Shown here piece by piece: positions 1 through 10,123 of a stretch of DNA of 64,000 nucleotides. A model generated the notes under the pieces. It was not told the origin of the DNA and ran no database searches. It worked only from the letters and a program-made list of their open reading frames with translations. The stretch comes from Massospora cicadina (taxonomy: Eukaryota > Entomophthoromycota > Entomophthoromycetes > Entomophthorales > Entomophthoraceae), in the NCBI GenBank assembly GCA_022478985.1, contig JAKSZP010000001.1:372001-436000 (forward strand), written 5' to 3'. The stretch's first letter is position 1. Every line of letters begins with the position of its first letter. Made by a program: the position numbers and the translations under genes.

Positions 1-2743
1 GAAGTTGGAGCGGGCTGCGCGGGACCAGTGTTGGGAGGGGAGTGTAGGGGCGGTGACGGCTGGGATCCAGGTGCCCAGGATCTTGGCAGCATGGGCTTTG
101 AAGTCAAGTAGGCCCATGCCACCATGATGATGAGGGCCAAACATGACCTCTAGCCGCACTGGTGGAGGGCGGCCAGACCAAAGCCATCCTTGAAGCAAGG
201 CATACAAGGATTTGTAGAAGCTTGGGGAGAAGGGGATGGCGTGGGCTACAAACCAGACTTTGGATAGGAGGATATAGTTGGCTAAAACAACCCTGCCAGT
301 AAGGGAAGTAGGGTGGGCTCTGAGAGAGGCGATTCACTTCGTCACGTTGTCCAGAACATGGCACTCCATTACTGCTGATGCATATCCGCCTGCCTCCATC
401 CACACGCCCAGATGGCATACCGGTCCTATGGTAGGACGTGGCACGAAGGGGAGCACCAGTGGAGCGGTGTGTGTTGAGTTAGTAGGGCGTGGACGTGGGC
501 GAGCAGATGGGCCGGGTTGGGAACTAATTGCTGGGGTCCAGCAGTTCTGAAACCGACCAAAGAGGATGATTTTAGTTTTGGAGGCGTTCAGTGCCGCGTT
601 GCTTACCCGGGAATATTCCTGAATGAGAGCTTTAAGCGCGCGAGCATATTGATTATTAGACACCCCAAACACACAATCATCTGCGAACGCCAATATCTTG
701 ACTGGGGCTTGGCCTGGCACATGGACCCCAGTGAGTTGGGCATTCACATTTCACAGTAGTGGGTCAAGGCTGAAGTTGTATAAGAGTGGGCTGAGGGTGT
801 CCCCTTGTCGCAAGCCCCTTTGAGGGCGCACTACTTCCATTAGGAAGCTAGGGCCACGCACTGCCATTGATGCAGATTCCGTGAGCAGCATCACCCAGTT
901 GATGAAGCGAGGGGGTAGGCGGAATTGATGTAGGCAGGCCCTAAGGTATTCCCAGTTTACTCTATCATAGGCCTTTTGTTGGTCCAAGAATACAGATGCC
1001 CCAGAGGCTGTGGACTGACATACATTAGCCACAGAGTGCACGTTATCCCAAATCGACCTTCTGGGGATGAAACTGAATTGTTCTGGGTAGATGGTGGCAG
1101 ATGCTACAGTCCCTAATCGGTTAGCCATAATTTTTGTTAAAATTTTAGTGTTTGTGTTTGTTAGAGAAATGGGGCGCCAGTTGGCTAAGTCTAGCTTATC
1201 CCCTTTCTTGAAGAGTGTGACAATGAAGGCCTCATGTCCTCCTGGTAGGAGGCGCGTTTCCAACAGGCTTTGGTTAAGTGAGGCGAGCAGCAATGGGGAT
1301 ATATATTTGAAATATTTTTTGTAGAACTCATATGGAATGCCATCTGGGCCTGGGCATTTTCGGTTTGGCGCACTGTGAATGGCTGTCCATTATTTATTTG
1401 GAGTAATTAAATTCATTATTTCCGGGTATCAGAAAATGGTGTGGATGTGGGCTCAGTCAAGGAATTCCACCACTTCAGCCAGCTGAATTGGTTCGGCTCA
1501 GTACAACTCAGAGTAATATTTTTGCATTTTGATTGCCACTTTGGCTGGTGTATCCGCAATGGAATTATCCAATCTTTGCATCTGTGTGCAGGCCACACTC
1601 TGGCGTGGTGCAATTTTTTTTAAATGGGTGTGCGGTGCACTTGTCACCTTTTGTGATGTATGTGGCCCTGTATTGAACACAAACCTGATGTTTGTGTTGC
1701 CTTTCGAGTGTGTTGAGGTGGGCGGCTGCCTCCACCCACTTCCAGCCCCATGCAGGGCTGTATCCTGTAACTGGGATGTTGGACTCCAAGTGTGCTAACT
1801 CTGCCAGAGCGCGCGAGATAACTGCCAATGTGGCTCGTGAGCGTCTGGAGGAGAGATGGCGAGAGTGGCGGATGGTGTCATCTTTAAAAGTTGCCCATGT
1901 GGAAATGGGGTCCGCGCAGAATGGTGCAACAAACCTTTTTGCCAAAATTGCCTCTTCCACCCACGTGGAAAATCCTGGTGATGCGAGCTTGGGGGGCAGA
2001 TTTTGCACCAATGTGGGGCCTTAGCAACTGTGACAGGTAGGTGGTAGGTTAATGAGACCAGCCGATGGTTGAAGAATTCCATTTTTGTTGTTTTGAAGTG
2101 GGAGATGTGGGGTTGGAATTTCGCCGGCATTAGAATAAGGTAGATGCAGGTCATGGACCTTAATTGGCCATTGTGGATATGGGGATGCATCATGTTTTTG
2201 AGCAGCGGGGCATGTCATGGCAGCACATCCATTAACCCAAGGGTGGCCTTTAGAACGCATAGTTCTACATGACCCTGTGGGGCGTGGGGTGAGGAAGGCC
2301 ACCAGTCCGTTGGTGTGGTTAGCCAACAGTTCATGTCGCTGACTAGGAAAGAATCTGGGGGTAGCGGGAGGCATTTGACTGATGAGAAAAATTCCTGACA
2401 CTCGCATGCACCATTTGGGGCATAGATGTTGACAATTGCGTGCGCTACATTGGCCCACAAGAAAGTGACAACGAGCACTCAGCCATTTAGGAATGTTTTG
2501 AGAATACAAATTTGAAAAATTATTTTTCTGAATTAGCACCCCACAGTGCATCGACCAAAAGGATAGGGATGGAAGGAGCATTGTTTTCCAAGCTTCCTCA
2601 GAACCTCGTGGACAGTGGGACTCCTGGATGGACAGGATATCCACGGGTAAATTGTGTTGTAAAAAACTCAGTTTCCTATCCTGGGACAGGGAGGCCTTGA
2701 GTCCGGCGATATTCAACATCCCTAAAGTGATGGTTTCCCCCAT
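1..2743 (-). pseudogene. LINE-A ORF2 (endonuclease-RT), partial and broken, copy A1
   Basis: The ORF starts at 2743 with MGET. The APE-type endonuclease shows QESH near 2620, an 'NIYAPNG' strand near 2430, a GDMN-like box mutated to SDMN near 2345, and a SDH-like box changed to NHR near 2065. A linker (about 1565-2011) includes a 'KGDKCTAHPF' block. The RT (about 751-1293) has 'LFKKGDKLDLANWRPISL', 'FIPRRS', 'DQQKAYDRV' and 'GLRQGD'. The catalytic box is intact as FADD (near 685). The C-terminal zinc finger lies beyond the window. Frameshifts split the endonuclease, linker and RT into different frames, and there is a TGA after 'VLP' in the endonuclease. The copy is therefore dead in cis. Confidence 0.88.
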
Positions 2744-2749
2744 CGCACC

Positions 2750-4165
2750 TTAAGTGTGAGGGGTGGGCCCCTGGGTCCACCAGCCTCTTCTAGATCCCCA
2801 AGGTCCTTCACAGCTTCATGGGTGTTAGCAGCAATGCTATTGGAGTTTCTGTTGATTTTTGCAGAAAGAGTCACGTTGGCTTTAGCCTTCACTTTTTGTT
2901 TTCCCATCATTGGACAAATTTTTTGTGGTGCGGATGAGTTCAGTACATTGTTGAGCAGGTAAAAAATTTTTTTCAGTTGATTAGGTCCCAAGTCAGTTTT
3001 GACCAGAGCTTGGGTGTAATGATTGGGTGAGATTGAATCTCCTATCAGATCCTTGGATTGAGTGGCTCAATCAGCATGGGCTTCCCAATCTGATTGGTTG
3101 ATGGATTCCCAAGTTGCTTCCACTGTGAAGGTTTCAATGTCCTCCTGGCGTTGTGAGTGTGGGATAGCGGTGGTGGCCTTCGCCGCTTCCTTGGCCATGG
3201 CCTTATGGGTCTGCTTGGCCTTCTTCCACTCTTGCGGGAGATAGGCTTTACCAGTAGGTATCAGCCTTGTGCTCCCCACGGGAAAGCCTCCTTGGTGCTT
3301 GTGGTTGGTTCGTAGTGTGCCTCTCTGTTGGCCATGGCTGCCGTGGGGTGCTCTTAGAATGTGACGCCCTCCTTGATGGGCATGCGTGCGCCTTATGGCC
3401 AAATGTGTCACAGTGGGTGCAAATGGGGGGCACGCTGTCCACAGTCACCTGGAATGGGTGGGTGGTATGCCCTGCAATATCAATAAAAGTGGAGTGCGGG
3501 ATTTGGGTTAGGTCCTTAGCAATCTCCTCAGTTGGGGTCAGAACTGCGATGGCTTTGCCGGTGCACAGGTGTGGCATCAGCGTAAAGCGTTGCATTTCAA
3601 AAAATTGTATTTCGCCATATACAGTGAGACAACCTTTCATGTGTTGTTCCAAAATATCAAATTTTACCGTAGAAGGCAATAAAACGTCAAATGTGAGGAA
3701 AATTTGGTTTGATTTTGTCCATCTGGTGCAATTGGTTTCGATGACCTATTGCCCTTCAGGGAGGTCGACCACTATGCGCACTGCTGCAGCCTCATCTGCT
3801 GCCTTCTTGCTTTCAAAACCTAGATCCAGCCAACTGCATGACATGGAGTGAGGTGCAACGTACACCGCGGTCAGGAAAATTGTGTGCACATCGTCACAAA
3901 ATTTTTCCCATAAGGTCATTTTTTGGATGTCCAAAAACACGCGGACTCTAAATTCCACTGATGAAAGTAAGCTGGGAGTGTGGCATGTTGATGTACTGGT
4001 TACATCGTGCTTGCCATGCGAGTATCTCTGGGGAAATCGTGACCACCAGTTTTTTTAGATTTTTTTCTCTATTCCGCCAGATTCTCTGGGGCGTTTTCAA
4101 ACGTTGGAGGCCGCGGGCCTTCCACCTACTCCTCTTACCTTGCTTGCCCAACTGCTCCCTGATAT
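2750..4165 (-). pseudogene. LINE-A ORF1 (nucleic-acid-binding protein), broken, copy A1
   Basis: This is the first ORF of the LINE, about 470 codons in other copies, and presumably a chaperone that coats element RNA. The zinc knuckle CTHCDTFGHKAHAC (CX2CX4HX4C) lies near 3395-3440. Upstream is a conserved block, 'SWLDLGFESKKAADEA', also found in A2-A4, and downstream a Lys/Ala-rich tail. The start codon used by A2-A4 is ATA here (4163-4165), and several frameshifts follow. The ORF1 stop (2750-2752) lies six bases before the ORF2 ATG, the same spacing as in the other copies. Confidence 0.85.
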
Positions 4166-4261
4166 GGGCGCAGACTAATCTCCTCTGTGAGATTATCAAA
4201 CTAGATTTACTCTTGAATTAAATAGGTTGCAAAAGTGATTGCAACGAGAAAGAAAAGTTTT

Positions 4262-4975
4262 TAACTCAACTTTTTTAGTAATCATTAGTTTTTTTATTTT
4301 TTTATAAGTGGTGAGAAAAAACCCTACATAATTTGTTGAATTTAAGCTCTAAAAGAACCAGTGAGCCTCTTCAACGCCAAAAATCCAACTGCGTTGCACA
4401 AGCCTTGAGGCAACCTTATTAGAAGGTACAACCCCTGTGCTGTGATAATGGCACACTTCTCTTGATCCTACAGTAGCATATCTATCTGCTAATAGATGAA
4501 GATCAAATCATGGTAAAGGAAAACTTGGCTCCTTTAATCATTTTAGTGCATTGTTGATTCTATGCAGAGGTTCTTAATCTTTTTCATGGTTTTATTTTAA
4601 ATGATGTAAATTATGGCTCTAATTGATTCATTTTTTAACATTTAATATAGGACTCACCCATGGGTTGGATGATGGTACAAGCATCAAGTGCTCCAATAGG
4701 TTCTCAATTTCTTGGCAACAACTGCCTCTACTGCGCTAGACCTTCGAATAGATTTTTACTATATTGGTCCATCATGTCCTTTATTGACTTGATGCAGTAC
4801 ATCCTTTGTTCACCCAGGATCATGGTCGTTTTAAACAAAGAAGAGCAGTATTTTCAAACAAAGCCAGAACTTTGACCTTCTATCCCTCCATTACTTAGTT
4901 AACAATTTATATCTATTGAAAGTATATTTTCCCATCATTATCCTTGGGTATCCTTAGTTCTCTAATTATCTAAAC
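4262..4975 (-). pseudogene. gypsy-D RT remnant, left part
   Basis: Heavily decayed minus-strand sequence still gives, across frames, blocks that resemble the start of a Ty3/gypsy RT: an 'EPIGALDA' stretch, 'WVSPILNVKK', a 'HRINNALK' stretch and 'VVPSNKVASRLVQR'. It ends at the gypsy-C insertion point. The matching protease and gag part lies beyond gypsy-C at 25073-27656. LINE-A1 inserted into it from the left. The family assignment rests on residue pattern in mixed frames, so it is tentative. Confidence 0.5.
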
Positions 4976-4980
4976 CTGTG
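4976..4980. repeat. Target-site duplication of gypsy-C, left
   Basis: CTGTG here is repeated at 25068-25072, immediately outside the other LTR. Five bases is the usual Ty3/gypsy duplication length, which supports one element spanning 4981-25067. Confidence 0.8.
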
Positions 4981-5319
4981 TCTGGAAGTTTTTATCACAC
5001 TTCCAACGGGGCAGGATTTCTCTCAAAGATACACTGAGCGGATTCTCCAAAAAAGCAATAAAACTAAACGAAAATACAGGTTATAATTTGACCTAATTTT
5101 TATTAATGGAATGAGGGGATATTTATAGGCTTTTTAAGAGTTTGTAATCTATCAGAGTGAATTTATCTCTGCGCAATCAAATCTTCAATTTATCGATTAG
5201 GATGAAATTGATTGTTAACCAATATAGATTGAGATATATTGAAATCTCCTTCCAAAGAAACCAGGGAAATTGATGAAATGGAATTATTGGAGACAAAAAT
5301 TTTTGGCAAAATACAGATA
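4981..5319 (-). repeat. Gypsy-C 3' LTR
   Basis: 339 bp, matching 24729-25067 along its length, including the blocks TGGAAGTTT, CACTGAGCGG, AATACAGGTTATAATTTGAC and TAGATTGAGATATATTG. The minus-strand start is degraded to TATCTG, against TGTTGG in the 5' LTR. It is preceded on the minus strand by the polypurine tract TTGAGGGGGAAG. Confidence 0.88.
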
Positions 5320-5332
5320 CTTCCCCCTCAAG
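5320..5332 (-). other. Gypsy-C polypurine tract
   Basis: The minus strand reads CTTGAGGGGGAAG directly before the 3' LTR. Gypsy-B has a near-identical tract (TTGAGGGGGGCAA) directly before its own 3' LTR at 21513. In this family type it primes plus-strand DNA synthesis. Confidence 0.75.
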
Positions 5333-7627
5333 ATTTAATTGTGGTGGAGGGTGACTTCTTAAAAGCCTAGGATAATACAATTTATTACTATACGGTGTCA
5401 GAAATTTGACTATAGGCTCTGCTAGTTGGCAGGCCAACCAGTATGAAGACTGGTCAGCCCTTGCCATTTCACCTTAGGCATCAGGTCTAGCAGCACCAGT
5501 TAACCATTTGGCATGTCACCCGTGCCATTTGGGATTTCTTATCTTAAACTCCAACCAAACAAAATAAATAATAAACTTATAAACAAAGGTACATAAGCAA
5601 AGGTAGATATTTATGGAAAGGGAAGCGCCAGGTATCTATACTATTTACAAAAGGGCTACTGCTCCCACCGCTGACCTATTGGCTCTTCCGCTGGTTCTTC
5701 CAGACAACCACTCTTATTCTTCTTCTACATTATTCTCTTCTCAGGTTTTGACCCTCTTGCTCCATCCTTCCCAATGTCTGAATTAGTTTTGGCTCACCCT
5801 CAGCCTTAAGTCACCAGTGAGAAATATAAATAATCAATCTAATTAAATGACAAATTTGGATTTGATCTTTGAGTTGATATAAATGCACTGGAAACAACTT
5901 TGGTCGCTCTTGACTCATAATATCATGGCATCTCGCTGACATCTGTTTTTGACTTATCTCAGTTGACTGATTAAGCATCGCCTTATTTAGGTGATAATTA
6001 TTATACTAAATGAGACACCAGACACAACCTCAGCCACCTCAAACTCATAATTGTCTGATTCACTGACATCAAATAAATAGTACAGGTAGTGAAATCATAG
6101 ATGGACAATTGAAGAGAATACATTGGCTTTCCGCCAGAAATCCCACAATGGACCATGAATGGCAGTTTGCGTCAAACACTGGTTCTGCTGACTGATACCA
6201 ATTGGATCATCCTTGGCTATTAGTCGCTGGTGATCCTTATATTAATTTGGGGCCACCGATTGGTCCCACTCAAACAACTTTCAAACTTGGCAGAATACTA
6301 ATTTTGTCTCAACCCAAATTGGGGTGCAACTAACCAGCAATCACATCAAATAACATGAAATTCAGTCAATAAGCCATTCTGCCAGGATTGGCCATATTAA
6401 CCAAATAATAATAAATTATTGGAGGATTCCATCTGGTTAAAATTCTGACAACTGGTATCAACATGAACAATTGAATACTTTAATTCTTTTTAAAATAGAA
6501 CTTGATAGGGACCAAACCAATTAGTTACTAACTTTTTAGTTTGCCCACCAGGCTGAGAGTGATAATGTTGAAGATTTGGGCTTCACCTGATGGCTGGTTC
6601 ATTGTTTGGTGGAAACTGCATCTTCAAGCATCTATTGTGTGAGCACAATAGACAGAATGGTGCTTTAAATATATGATATAGCTTTTGGTAATACTTCAAT
6701 TGTATACCCAGTCATTTCACTTGGACGATGGCCTGCTGCCCTGATCCTACTGATCTCAAGTGAAAATCGACTTTAATATAAAATAAAGTGATAACACAAA
6801 AAGGTTATAAGATAATTTAGAAACTTAATCCAGAAATTAAAGGATATCTTTATTAGTGTAATTGCAAGGGCTAATTATAGGGTTCAATGTTAACCACATC
6901 TTACCCATGGCGCCTTACTTTTCAGTGACCCTTGGCCACGTAAAAAGTTTGTAATGACGTCTACAAATACTTTGACTCAGGGCATCATGCTCAGCCTCAG
7001 AGTCAAAGTAAACACCATCATCATCCTTGAGATGGCGTTTCATCATTTCTTCAAAATAGCTGAACTGATTCACTTTCACGTGCAATTGGCAGCACATACT
7101 AAGGTGATTTGTATCACTAATTAGTAATTAATTCGATTGAAACTTGACTGACATTAAAAACTAATATTGACATAGACCAACAAAGCCCATATGCATGAGT
7201 CATTAAATCAAAACTTGAATTTAAGTTCGACCTAACCAACAAAGCCCTCGAGCCCATGTCATCATAGTCAAATATAATTAAGTGAAATCGCTAGGCCACA
7301 AATTCAAGCTCAGATATACTTAGGATATCTTTGGTTAATAACAAGCGACGATTTAGATCCAGTCAACCATTCAACAGATAGTACATAACATGATCCCCAA
7401 TCTGGTATTCAGGTAAGGCAGGCTTATATTTATTACTTCTTTGAGTCTCTTTTTGAGTGGATTTTAATCAATTTCATTGCTTGAGCTTAAAGACAAATAA
7501 TCTTGCTGGCCAGATTCCTCATAATTATACTATAGTTTTCTAAAATGCTTCCCTCAAGAATTGTCTGAACACTAGAAAGGACTGAAGGACCTCTCATATA
7601 TGCACTAAAAGGCAAAATCTTGATAAT
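5333..7627 (-). pseudogene. Gypsy-C integrase C-terminal part and 3' untranslated region
   Basis: About 2.3 kb of AT-rich, stop-rich sequence between the LINE-B insertion and the 3' LTR. On the minus strand near 6470-6560 a short block 'TNWFGPYQVLF' resembles the tail of Ty3/gypsy integrases (K..W.GPY.V). An ORF of 60 codons at 6915-7097 has no recognisable domain. I see no other gene here. Confidence 0.5.
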
Positions 7628-7644
7628 ATGATTATAGCTTTATC
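7628..7644. repeat. Target-site duplication of LINE-B, left
   Basis: ATGATTATAGCTTTATC here matches ATGATTATAGCTTATC at 13719-13734, with one extra T. It brackets LINE-B and marks a full-length target-primed insertion into gypsy-C. Confidence 0.85.
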
Positions 7645-7742
7645 AAACTCTGATCTCTTTCTGCTAAGCATCACTTTTCAAAAATCAATTCACCCTTGAA
7701 ATTTAGCTTTTCTAAAGAGATTTACGAAAACTATTAGCAAAT

Positions 7743-10037
7743 ATGGTGGGAAACCCCGCAAAAGAACCCACGGGCTCAGCCAAATGAGCCAGCACCACCC
7801 CAGATGAAGCAACCCTCGGTTACCCACCTCAGGGTCAACCAGAATCACCTGCTCTCAAGCAGTGGCTGTGAAAGCAGGCACCACCCCCCAACCTGGATCT
7901 ACTTCAACTAGCGCCAGTTCACCTGATCGCACTTCTGCAACCTGCACGCCCAACAGCTCTGTGTGCGCTACCTCCCACCAACCCGCTGGGCCCCCTCCAA
8001 CCAAGGAGGCTATCACCCACGCTGTTTTAATGGCATCTGCTCAGTTGAATGCAACTCAGCCCATCCAGGCATTCACCTCCCCCATTGTGTCAGCTAATTC
8101 AGCCCTATCTATTATTGCTGATGCCGTGTTTTTCGGCTCCCCCCATGAGGGGCGATACCCAGCTACCTGGCCCCCAAACCCTCGGATGTAAGGTTGGATT
8201 AGCCGCACATTCTGGTTCACTAAGCACCAAATTGGGACAATCTACTCTTCCCAATGGGGATTCAAATAATTCAGATTTTAAAACTTCACACCAGTTACAA
8301 TCTCATCTGTCCCATTTTACCCCCTAATTGGCACTTCTCAAGTTGACACTTTATCTCCATACTCTGAAAACGACCAATTCACTAATCAGCCAGTGAGTTT
8401 TGCCCACAAAATCACAACAAATAATTGGACTGAATTTACCCAAATAGATTGGGATGGTGATGAAACATCGTTCGCCTCCCAATTGGCTGGAGCTAATTCC
8501 AATCTGGATGGGCTTCCCCAATTTAGCGAGGCCCAACAATCCGCCCCTCAATTCAATATGATGCCAGCAACTGCTGTAACATTCCATCAACAGGGGAACT
8601 CTGCAAACTTGTCCAAACCACCAGCTCTCATTCAACTTGCGATTGCAGCCCAAAGCAAACACAAACGTACCAAAGGAGCCACTGGGGCATGGCAAAAACC
8701 TCTGGTACCAACGCTACCCAAAGCTGATCCCCGTGAAGTGGCATTTACTGCTGATGTTAAGAAGAAATGGGCCGAAACTAGAGCGCAAAATCTCTACCTC
8801 GCTCAACCCTCTCCCACGCAATTCGCCTTTATTATGGGCATAACCCTGTTGAATTCTATATGGAGGATTACTTCTCATACTTTTCAGCGATTGCAGAGAC
8901 ATTCCCAATTAACACCACCATCCATGAATCAGTGGAGGGCCACTACATCAATGTGGGCTTCACTGAAGCTGCCCTTGCTGACCATGCTGCCACCCTCCAG
9001 GTCATTATTCCGCGTGAATCTCTTTGCATCTACCGCACACGCTCTCACCTGGAGAAAATTTCATGGGTTACTTTTTCCAACCTACAAACGACTGTTGATC
9101 CTGAGTCTCTTAAACTGGCTCTCCATCGTGGTTTAATGGAGTTTGGGTCTGTTCTTTCAGTGGACTTTAGCGTCCCCTCTTACTATGCTCCCACCCAAAG
9201 AGCTCGCACTGCTAGGGCGTTGTTCATCCCCTCCCCCACTGTATCCCGCAACATTGAGGTTATTCCTCGTGTGGCGGTAGTTGGGCATGCCCTGAGATCT
9301 TTTTTGTCGACCCTGATCAGGCGCGCCCCCGGTGTTCATGGTGTAACGCCCTTGGAAACCTGTATAGTGGATGCACAGCTCGAAAACAAGCCCTCTTAGC
9401 CACCACCCAGGGGCCTAACCCAGGTCAAAAACGATCCCACGTGGCCGCAGCATCAATTCCACAACCCACACAATGGGTTCCCATTCAAGACCTGTCCCCT
9501 GAGGCCTTACTCCTAGCAGTCAAAATAGCTAACCCCATTATTGGTATGGAATACCTTCGCGCTCATGCCCCACTTCCAGTGGGCACCCCCTCCAATCTCC
9601 CAGAGTCAACTCCCCCTATCACCAAGCGCAAGGCATCTCCCACAGAGCGCCCCTCATCAGCCACCCCCACTCAGGGCTCCGCGGCACCCCCATCAACCTC
9701 CACCAGCAATTTAGCGCATCAACCCTCAGCTCCCAATGTAGCTATGCCCACCAGCATGGACTGGCAACCCGCGGCCTGCGGTGGAAGTGCCACCTCAAAG
9801 AGTCCTACCCCAACCCCACAGTCCATTTCGCGCAGCTCCTTTGCAGTGTTGGAGGAGGTGAATATGGACTCAGACTCATCAAATGAGGACACCAGGGAGG
9901 TCGCCGTTGAGCACCCTCAGGTCCTTCCCCTGCAACGGAGCGGGGGCAGCATCCTAGGCTGGCTTACTGGGTCCTCCGCCCCCCCCACCCTCTCCTTCCC
10001 CTCAGAACCCTTGACGCTCCTCACGGATTGCAGCTAA
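7743..10037 (+). pseudogene. LINE-B ORF1, broken
   Basis: The first ATG is at 7743, but the frame closes after a few codons and the protein continues in other frames. A Pro/Ser/Thr-rich N-terminal part runs 7862-8190. The middle part (8393-9390) holds the conserved block 'GHYINVGFTEAALADHAA' and, further on, 'SWVTFSNL'. A zinc-knuckle-like CSWCNALGNLYSGC near 9335-9376 (+1 frame) has Asn where His is expected. The C-terminal part (9441-10037) is Pro/Ser/Thr-rich and ends with an acidic 'MDSDSSNEDTRE' patch. The order of blocks matches ORF1 of LINE-A and of the half-LINE, suggesting a common RNA-binding role. Confidence 0.75.
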
Positions 10038-10123
10038 TAGCCAAGCTAAAGGACTCAAAAAAGCCGCATCACAGCAGCAGGTTTAAGCTCTGGTAACCCC
10101 CCAGGACATGGAGGGGAACAGCT

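Larger units (their letters stand above)
1..4261 (-). mobile_element. LINE-A copy A1 (non-LTR retrotransposon), 3' end outside window
   Basis: This is the 5' four-fifths of a LINE read on the minus strand. Base 1 lines up with base 48781 of copy A4 and the two stay collinear to the 5' end at about 4261, so roughly 1 kb of the 3' end lies off the window. It carries an ORF1 region (about 2750-4165) and most of ORF2 (1-2743). The 5' terminus matches copies A2, A3 and A4, so it is not 5'-truncated. It sits in an older gypsy RT remnant. Its target-site duplication cannot be checked because the other end is missing. Confidence 0.92.

Noticed and set aside
2021..2743. A 240-codon open frame as an intact protein
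   Set aside because: Only its first 70 or so codons are endonuclease. After a frameshift it reads the wrong frame of ORF2.
3267..3851. A 194-codon plus-strand ORF, and similar ones at 31778-32266, 40553-41068 and 52100-52633
   Set aside because: They are antisense shadows of LINE-A ORF1 and recur only because the element recurs.
4660..4875. A 71-codon plus-strand ORF as a gene
   Set aside because: It lies over the gypsy-D RT remnant on the other strand, and no start context or domain supports it.
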